Positions 1 to 5,636 of a DNA stretch of 8,076 nucleotides are shown piece by piece. The stretch comes from an uncultured Bdellovibrionales bacterium (GTDB taxonomy: Bacteria; Bdellovibrionota; Bdellovibrionia; Bdellovibrionales; UBA1609). The stretch spans positions 1 through 8,076 of the forward strand of contig CALJPJ010000152.1 of the NCBI GenBank assembly GCA_937980625.1, given 5' to 3'. The notes beneath the pieces are model-generated. The model was not told the origin of the DNA and ran no database searches. It saw only the letters and a program-made list of their open reading frames with translations. The stretch's first letter is position 1; each line of letters starts with the position of its first letter. A program made the translations under genes and the position numbers.

Positions 1-1
1 A

Positions 2-1531
2 GACATGCGAAGTAAACTTTGCGAAGAACTAAACCGAAGTTCTAAAGATGAATTTAGGTTAGCCATAAAAGGTGAGCTATGCCCTCCGAGTCGGTATATA
101 TTTTCTAAGCTTTTAGAAAAATTCCATGGCGATGTTACTCAAGTTTTTAAACATGTGCGAGTTAAGAGGCTAGTATTAAGCGAAGCCGATAGAATAGGCA
201 TTGGTACCTTCCAGCCTAAGGATGAAAAAAACCAAGATAGTACAGAGCTAACTGGTGACTTAAATTATCGTAAAATTGCTGAGTATGGTTCAGATTCAGA
301 CCCAAGAGCGTTTAACTTTGATGGAGAGTTTAACGTAGCTAATCGGGGAATGGTTGAGTTTGTTGAGGTTTTAAAATTAGATGTGGCCTTTTTGTACGAT
401 CTATTAGGAGCCTCGCAGGAGCATACTGTTAAACCAAAAAAATTCGCTCAAACTCATATTGATGAGGTAATTATTGGCCATACTAATGAGCCAGAGTATA
501 GAAAATTACAAGATAATGAATTTATGGAAGCTTTGCGTGATAGAACTGTAAAAATTGATATTCCTTATATTACTAAGCTAGATAAAGAAATTCAAATTTA
601 TGAAAAAGACTTTAACTCAAGACGTTTGCGAGGTGTGAGCATAGCTCCGCATACTATTGAAATGGCAGCTATGTGGGCGATCTTAACTCGTTTAGAAAAA
701 CCTAAAAAGGCAAACTTATCAAGGTTACAAAAACTAAAATTATATGATGGAAGAAATTTACCAGGCTATACAGAAGATAATGTTAAAGAACTCAGGAAAG
801 AGTCAGTTCGTGAAGGTCTTGATGGTATGTCACCAAGGTATATCCAAGATAAAATTTCTAATGCCATTGTTATGGCTCAGCAAAACAATAGAGGTTCGGT
901 AAATCCTTTTATGGTTTTAAATGAACTAGAGTCAGGTTTAAAAAACCATTCTCTTTTATCTAACGAGGAGCAAAAAGCAGATTACAGAGAGCTTTTAGGT
1001 ATAGTTAGGCAAGAGTACGAAGAAATTATTAAAGCAGAGGTCCAAAGGGCAATTAGTGCTGATGAAGGAGCGATGACAAGGTTGTGTGCAAACTACATAG
1101 ATAACTTGAGGGCCTATACTCAAAGAGAGAAAGTTAAAAATCAATTTACTGGTAAGGATGAAGAGCCAGATGAGAGGCTAATGAGAAGTATCGAAGAAAA
1201 AATTGAAATTCCAGAGTCAAGAAAAGATGACTTTAGAAGAGAGATTATGAATTACATCGGTGCTTTATCATTAGATGGTAAAAAGTTTGATTACAGAACA
1301 AACGAAAGACTACATAAAGCTTTAGAGCGCAAAATGTTTGAAGATCAAAAGGATAGTATAAAACTAACTTCGTTGGTCTCGTCAGTAGCTGACAAAGATA
1401 CTCAGGAAAAAATAGATATTGTTAAAACTAGATTAATTAAAGACTTTGGCTATGATGAAGTGTCTGCCACAGACGTTCTTCATTATGTAGCCAGTGTATT
1501 TGCTCGCGGAGACGTGAAAGAGAAAAAATAA
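2..1531 (+). CDS. prkA: PrkA-family serine protein kinase / AAA+ protein, 3' part (5' end outside window)
   Basis: Cytoplasmic PrkA (YeaG) family protein. The family combines an AAA+ ATPase-like module with a C-terminal kinase-like domain; B. subtilis PrkA has also been reported to act as an ATP-dependent protease. Residues are counted from the Met at base 5. Seen here: the family block GIGTFQPKDEKNQD (65-78), a Walker B-like stretch LKLDVAFLYDLLGASQE (123-139), a sensor-1-like HTNEPEY (159-165), an arginine-finger-like ALRDR (176-180) and GMSPRYIQDKISNAI (274-288). Residues from about 290 onward match the position of the PrkA C-terminal domain. Family members are about 630-680 residues long and carry Walker A near the N-terminus; none is present, and the frame is open to the left edge. 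The Met at 5 is therefore internal, and roughly 120-170 residues are missing upstream. It ends in TAA one base before yeaH, the first visible gene of a three-gene operon. Family assignment is firm; the substrate is unknown. Confidence 0.95.
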   Translation, partial: DMRSKLCEELNRSSKDEFRLAIKGELCPPSRYIFSKLLEKFHGDVTQVFKHVRVKRLVLSEADRIGIGTFQPKDEKNQDSTELTGDLNYRKIAEYGSDSDPRAFNFDGEFNVANRGMVEFVEVLKLDVAFLYDLLGASQEHTVKPKKFAQTHIDEVIIGHTNEPEYRKLQDNEFMEALRDRTVKIDIPYITKLDKEIQIYEKDFNSRRLRGVSIAPHTIEMAAMWAILTRLEKPKKANLSRLQKLKLYDGRNLPGYTEDNVKELRKESVREGLDGMSPRYIQDKISNAIVMAQQNNRGSVNPFMVLNELESGLKNHSLLSNEEQKADYRELLGIVRQEYEEIIKAEVQRAISADEGAMTRLCANYIDNLRAYTQREKVKNQFTGKDEEPDERLMRSIEEKIEIPESRKDDFRREIMNYIGALSLDGKKFDYRTNERLHKALERKMFEDQKDSIKLTSLVSSVADKDTQEKIDIVKTRLIKDFGYDEVSATDVLHYVASVFARGDVKEKK

Positions 1532-1532
1532 T

Positions 1533-2630
1533 ATGTCAATTTTACGTGATCAAAAAAGGTTTCATGATATTATTCGAGGGCGCATTAAGCAGAACTTTAA
1601 AAAGTATGTGACTCACGGAGAAATGATCGGAAAAAGGGAGAAGGATTTTGTTAAAATTCCAGTCCCTTCAGTAGATATTCCACGCTTTAAATATGGAAAA
1701 AAAGATAAAGGCGGTGTTGGTCAAGGTCAAGGACAGCCTGGTGATAGTGTCGATGGAAAAGCCCAGCCAGGGAAAGGTGAGGCTGGAGACTCTCCAGGAG
1801 AACATAGTTTAGAGGTTGATGTCTCATTAGATGAGCTAGCTGAAATATTAGGAGAAGCTTTAGAGTTACCTAAAATTGAACCAAAGGGCAGCAGTAATAT
1901 ACATACAGAAAAAAATCGCTATTCTGGTAGAAACTTTGTCGGGCCTTCTGGTTTGCGTGTATTTAAAAACTCTTATAAAGAAGCTTTAAAAAGAAATATT
2001 GCCAGTGGAGCTTATGACCCTGAAAATCCGATTATTGTACCTATACGTAGGGACATGAGGTATCTGACTCAAAAACCTGTAATAAAGCCACATACGAAGG
2101 CTGTTGTAATTTATATGATGGATGTGTCAGGCTCAATGGGTGATGAGCAAAAAGAAATTGTTCGTCTAGAAAGTTTTTGGATAAATACATGGTTAACAAA
2201 AAACTATAAAGGATTAGAAACAAGATTTATCATTCATGATGCTGCGGCAAGAGAGGTGGATGAAGAAACATTTTTTTCTACAAGTGAGTCTGGTGGAACT
2301 TTAATAAGCTCAGCTTATAAATATTGTAAAAAAATTATTGAGCAAGACTATCCAGCTAATGAATGGAATATTTATCCATTTCATTTTAGTGATGGTGATA
2401 ATTGGAGTGGAGACGATACTCGGTTTTGTATTAACCTATTAAAGGAGTATTTTTTACCAAGAGTAAATATGTTTGGTTATGGGCAAGTGGAAAGTAAATA
2501 TGGTAGTGGTCAATTTTATAAAGACTTAGAAAAGCATCTTCCTGGTGATGATCGTTTAACACTTAGTCGAATTGAAAATAAAGATAAAATTATTCACTCA
2601 ATTAAAGACTTCTTAGGTAAGGGAAAGTAA
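1533..2630 (+). CDS. yeaH: YeaH/YhbH family protein (DUF444, von Willebrand A-like)
   Basis: 365-residue cytoplasmic protein of the DUF444 family (YeaH in E. coli, YhbH in Bacillus), which is consistently encoded beside PrkA and presumed to be its partner. The N-terminus is basic (LRDQKRFHDIIRGRIKQ, 4-20). Residues 60-90 are a Gly/Gln/Pro-rich low-complexity linker, usual in this family. The C-terminal half is a von Willebrand A-like fold: VVIYMMDVSGSMG (191-203) supplies the DxSxS metal-ion-dependent adhesion site (D197, S199, S201), GGTLISSAYK (254-263) the likely MIDAS threonine T256, and FSDGDN (285-290) the later acidic element. All MIDAS positions look intact, so metal-dependent protein binding is expected. 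At 365 residues it is shorter than E. coli YeaH (about 427). The start is 1 nt after the prkA TAA with only a weak purine-rich site upstream, suggesting translational coupling. The biochemical role is not established. Confidence 0.93.
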   Translation: MSILRDQKRFHDIIRGRIKQNFKKYVTHGEMIGKREKDFVKIPVPSVDIPRFKYGKKDKGGVGQGQGQPGDSVDGKAQPGKGEAGDSPGEHSLEVDVSLDELAEILGEALELPKIEPKGSSNIHTEKNRYSGRNFVGPSGLRVFKNSYKEALKRNIASGAYDPENPIIVPIRRDMRYLTQKPVIKPHTKAVVIYMMDVSGSMGDEQKEIVRLESFWINTWLTKNYKGLETRFIIHDAAAREVDEETFFSTSESGGTLISSAYKYCKKIIEQDYPANEWNIYPFHFSDGDNWSGDDTRFCINLLKEYFLPRVNMFGYGQVESKYGSGQFYKDLEKHLPGDDRLTLSRIENKDKIIHSIKDFLGKGK

Positions 2631-4136
2631 ATGGCTAATATTGGTTCTGAATTAGAAGCTGAACGCAAAAAAATATGTAAAATTGCTGCTGATGCAGGCC
2701 TGGATTTTTTTGATACAATTTTTGAGCTTGTAACTTACAAAGAACTTAACTCAATAGCAGCTCGAGGTGGCTTCCCAACCAGGTATCCACATTGGAAGTT
2801 TGGTATGGAGTACGAAAAACTATCTAAAGGTTATGAGTATGGTTTATCTAAGATATATGAGTTAGTTATTAACACTGACCCTTGCTATGCCTACTTGATG
2901 GAAGGTAACGAATTTATAGATCAAAAGTTAGTTATGGCTCATGTGTATGGGCATTGTGACTTTTTTAAAAACAATAAATGGTTTTCTAAAACAAACCGTA
3001 AAATGGTTGATGCAATGGCAAATCATGCCACTCGTATTCGTCGTTATATGGACAGGTATGGAGTTGATGTTGTAGAGGATTTCATTGATAAATGTTTAAG
3101 TATTGAAAATTTAATTGACCGTTTTGCTCCATATACGAATAAGCCACAAATTATTGAAAAACCAAATATGGTCAATGGCTTAAATTTATCGCAAGAAAGT
3201 GAAACAAAGTTTACAGTGAATAAAGAATATATGGAGTCTTTTATAAACCCTATGGGCTCAAAAGCAGAAGCTAAGGTTGAAAAATCTATATTTCCATCAA
3301 GGCCAGAACAGGATGTATTACTTTTTTTAATTCACAATGCTCCATTAGAGTCATGGCAACAAGATGTATTATCTATTATTAGAGAAGAGTCGTATTACTT
3401 TGTTCCTCAAGGGATGACTAAAATAATGAATGAAGGTTGGGCCTCTTATTGGCACTCTAAACTAATGACCGAAAAGATAATGGATGACTCTGAAATTATA
3501 GACTTTGCAGATAGACATAGTGGGACAATGGCAATGGCTCCAGGTGGGTTTAATCCATATAAAATTGGTATTGAACTCATGAGAAACATAGAGGATCGTT
3601 GGAATAAAGGTCAGCATGGGCTTGAGTGGTCTGATTGTAACGACTTGGCAGCTAAAAAAAATTGGAACACTAAGGCTATGAAAGGTAGAGAAAAAATTTT
3701 TCAGGTGAGACGTGATTACAATGATGTTACTTTCATTGATGAGTTTTTAACAGAAGACTTTTGTGTAGAAAATAAATTATTTGTATATCAGTTTAATAAA
3801 AAAACTAATAAATTTGAAATTAATACTCGCGATTTTCCAGCTATTAAAAAGCAACTGTTGTTTCAATTAACAAACTTTGGGCAACCTGTTATTAAAATTG
3901 TAGATGCAAACTTTGAAAATAGAGGCGAGTTGTTATTAGCTCATATGTTTGAGGGCGTTGAGTTGCAGCCCGACTATATGAACCACACATTAAAAAATAT
4001 TCAAAACATTTGGAAGCGGCCAGTAAATTTGGCCACAGTCATGGATAAGGAAGGGCGTTTTTTTAGGTATGATGGTAAAGAATACTCGAGCATTGCATTT
4101 AATGATTTACCCAAAGAATCCAGTGAGGCTAGTTAG
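2631..4136 (+). CDS. spoVR: SpoVR/YcgB family protein
   Basis: 501-residue cytoplasmic SpoVR family protein, full length compared with E. coli YcgB (about 510). In B. subtilis the family name comes from spore cortex formation, but homologues are widespread in non-sporulating Gram-negatives, where they accompany PrkA and YeaH in stress or stationary phase. Seen here: MAHVYGHCDFFKNN (102-115) with an HxxxH pair H104/H108, HNAPLESWQQDVL (235-247) followed by IIREESYYF (249-257), and the strongly conserved TKIMNEGWASYWHS (263-276) with E268 and H275. KGREKIFQVRRDYND (351-365) also fits the family. The conserved His and Glu residues could form a metal site; that is inference. The ATG directly abuts the yeaH stop, with purine-rich AGG and GGGA elements in the last codons of yeaH serving as ribosome-binding site. 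Its end overlaps the opposing peptidase gene by 8 bp, so no separate terminator region exists. Confidence 0.95.
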   Translation: MANIGSELEAERKKICKIAADAGLDFFDTIFELVTYKELNSIAARGGFPTRYPHWKFGMEYEKLSKGYEYGLSKIYELVINTDPCYAYLMEGNEFIDQKLVMAHVYGHCDFFKNNKWFSKTNRKMVDAMANHATRIRRYMDRYGVDVVEDFIDKCLSIENLIDRFAPYTNKPQIIEKPNMVNGLNLSQESETKFTVNKEYMESFINPMGSKAEAKVEKSIFPSRPEQDVLLFLIHNAPLESWQQDVLSIIREESYYFVPQGMTKIMNEGWASYWHSKLMTEKIMDDSEIIDFADRHSGTMAMAPGGFNPYKIGIELMRNIEDRWNKGQHGLEWSDCNDLAAKKNWNTKAMKGREKIFQVRRDYNDVTFIDEFLTEDFCVENKLFVYQFNKKTNKFEINTRDFPAIKKQLLFQLTNFGQPVIKIVDANFENRGELLLAHMFEGVELQPDYMNHTLKNIQNIWKRPVNLATVMDKEGRFFRYDGKEYSSIAFNDLPKESSEAS

Positions 4137-5439
4137 TATTATCTTTTACTGTCGCTTTGTGCACTTTGCCTGCTCGCCAAAACCTCCAACATGGCTCATG
4201 ATGGATGGAGCTTAATAGTCCATAGCTTGGCTCTACAGTTGGAAGAGTATCGCATTTGTCAGCTGTTGATGCTTCTTTTTTAGCTAGGTCTCGAAATAAA
4301 TTCTTATAGGGTATTTTCAAGTCATGTAAAATTTTAATGGCCACTTCATCAGCATAGTCTTCACGTGTATAATGTCGGATATTTTTAAAGTCCATTGATC
4401 GTTCAATTATCCTCATTTTTTGTTTAGCAAAAGTATTAGTTTTTATTGTAGCTTCACCAAGGTTATAATTTTTAAAATAGGTCATCATTTCCATTAAGTA
4501 TTCTTTTTTATAATTTTTACTAAGCATTTGGCTGACAAGGTAATTAAATGTTTTTTCTTCATCAAAATTAATTAATTTTCCAAGCTCTGCAACAATATTA
4601 ACTTTAAAGTTTAGGCAGCTTTTTTTTAGTTGGTTAACTACTGGGTAAAGTTGAATGAGCTGTTGATGGACCGTAGGTGTTTCATAGGATTGATATTCTA
4701 TATGTAGGTCTAAAAAATGACGGTATTTTTTTAGATACTGCAGGCATTCAGGTTTTTTACTATTTTTGTAAATATGTTCCCACTCAAGATGGTATAGGCT
4801 TGTGTTTGTGAGGTAAGAGTCAAAAGTAATGGCTTCAAAAGTAGCCAAAGTAAAACCACCAACGTAATTTGAGTAAAACATCCATTGCTGAGCTTTTTCG
4901 GTTAGTTCGACACTAGCTCTGATTTCATTATGTCTAGGAGCTACTATGCTGTGACTATTGTAAAACATTGTTTTAGGTAACCTTTCCTCACGTATACTCG
5001 ATTTAACTTCAATTAAAAGATGAGCTAACTCGTGAGCAAGAATTCCAGCAATAGTTTCGTCACTTTTTGTTAAAGAGCCTGATGTAATAATAATATAGTA
5101 ATATTTTTTGGAATAATTCACATTTACATAGGCATTAAGAACGTCTTTATTAACAATGATGAGATGGGGGATGTTTTTTAAGTTTTCTGTTTTTAAAGGG
5201 TAAAGTTTACGGAAGCTGTTCATTACTTTTATAAGAATATTATTTACACGTTGGTAATCTTCTGGGGCATCTTGGGGTAAAATTGGTTTTTCTTCATCAC
5301 GACTGTCCAATTTCTGCTGATTAAACAAAAATTGTCGGCTCTGCTCAGCACCTTCCCAGCTGTCATAGAAAACATATTCTTGTGCTGAAAAGCTAAGTAC
5401 TGAATATAATAAAACAAATATGATTGTAAAATGCTTCAA
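4129..5439 (-). CDS. Exported M48-like zinc metallopeptidase (TTG start)
   Basis: 436-residue predicted secreted or periplasmic zinc endopeptidase. Residues 1-18 form a signal peptide (short basic start, hydrophobic 5-15, likely cleavage near S18/A19); I see no lipobox and no later membrane segment. The M48 pattern is recognisable: NAYVN (102-106), YIIITSGSLTKSDE (115-128), then GILAHELAHL (132-141) with the HExxH zinc ligands H136/H140 and catalytic E137. A second motif, EDYADEVAIKIL (360-371), matches the ExxAD third-ligand motif of M48, and SSIHHEPCWR (410-419) resembles the conserved Ser-x-His-Pro...Arg segment after it. Odd: about 220 residues separate HExxH from ExxAD, far more than the 60-80 usual in M48, so a large helical insertion sits between them. 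Four cysteines (232, 275, 396, 417) could form disulphides. The start codon is TTG, chosen because of the good Shine-Dalgarno site 6 nt upstream and the signal peptide. Substrate unknown. Confidence 0.82.
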   Translation of the reverse strand: MKHFTIIFVLLYSVLSFSAQEYVFYDSWEGAEQSRQFLFNQQKLDSRDEEKPILPQDAPEDYQRVNNILIKVMNSFRKLYPLKTENLKNIPHLIIVNKDVLNAYVNVNYSKKYYYIIITSGSLTKSDETIAGILAHELAHLLIEVKSSIREERLPKTMFYNSHSIVAPRHNEIRASVELTEKAQQWMFYSNYVGGFTLATFEAITFDSYLTNTSLYHLEWEHIYKNSKKPECLQYLKKYRHFLDLHIEYQSYETPTVHQQLIQLYPVVNQLKKSCLNFKVNIVAELGKLINFDEEKTFNYLVSQMLSKNYKKEYLMEMMTYFKNYNLGEATIKTNTFAKQKMRIIERSMDFKNIRHYTREDYADEVAIKILHDLKIPYKNLFRDLAKKEASTADKCDTLPTVEPSYGLLSSIHHEPCWRFWRAGKVHKATVKDNTN

Positions 5440-5636
5440 AACTGTTCTCCGCTTTTTTCATTTAGTTTATTGGTAATAAGATTGCACAGTTAGTGCCACC
5501 TGAGGGCTTTAGTTACTTGCGAATAATTTAGTAAATTTAAATATAAAATTTTTGGAGTGGTTTTATTTTGGTACAAAACAGCCTGCATGTACAAAGCTCG
5601 TAAAACTGCAAGCTTACAATTTGTTAATATAGTTTA
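5440..5636 (-). other. 197-nt gap between the two metallopeptidase genes
   Basis: No convincing coding sequence on either strand. It must hold the 3' end of the M13-like transcript and possibly a promoter for the M48-like gene. On the minus strand TATATT (5545-5540) resembles a -10 box but has no good -35 at the right spacing. AAATTT occurs twice (5533-5538 and 5546-5551) in a very AT-rich block. Two short inverted repeats (4-bp stem at 5484-5496, 3-bp at 5495-5507) are too weak to call a terminator. Whether the two genes are co-transcribed cannot be decided from sequence. Confidence 0.5.
5446..5450 (-). promoter_or_regulatory. Ribosome-binding site deciding the TTG start of the M48-like gene
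   Basis: On the minus strand this reads GGAGA, within GCGGAGAA, followed by 6 nt and then TTG at 5439-5437. There is no ATG or GTG between this site and the hydrophobic signal sequence, and the next in-frame Met is residue 73. The site therefore fixes the unusual TTG start. Confidence 0.75.

Noticed and set aside
5..7. ATG as the true start of prkA
   Set aside because: The frame is open to the window edge and the protein would lack the Walker A region essential to the family, so this Met is internal.
1708..1800. Gly/Gln-rich repeat in yeaH as a mobile or expanded repeat
   Set aside because: A low-complexity linker at this place is usual in DUF444 proteins, and no exact nucleotide unit repeats.
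2041..2223. 60-codon minus-strand open frame
   Set aside because: It lies inside yeaH opposite the MIDAS-coding region, resembles nothing I know, and is explained by the AT-rich complement of a real gene.
5484..5507. Hairpins as a terminator between the two peptidase genes
   Set aside because: Stems of 3-4 bp (GCAC/GTGC and GCC/GGC) without a U-run on the minus strand are too weak.
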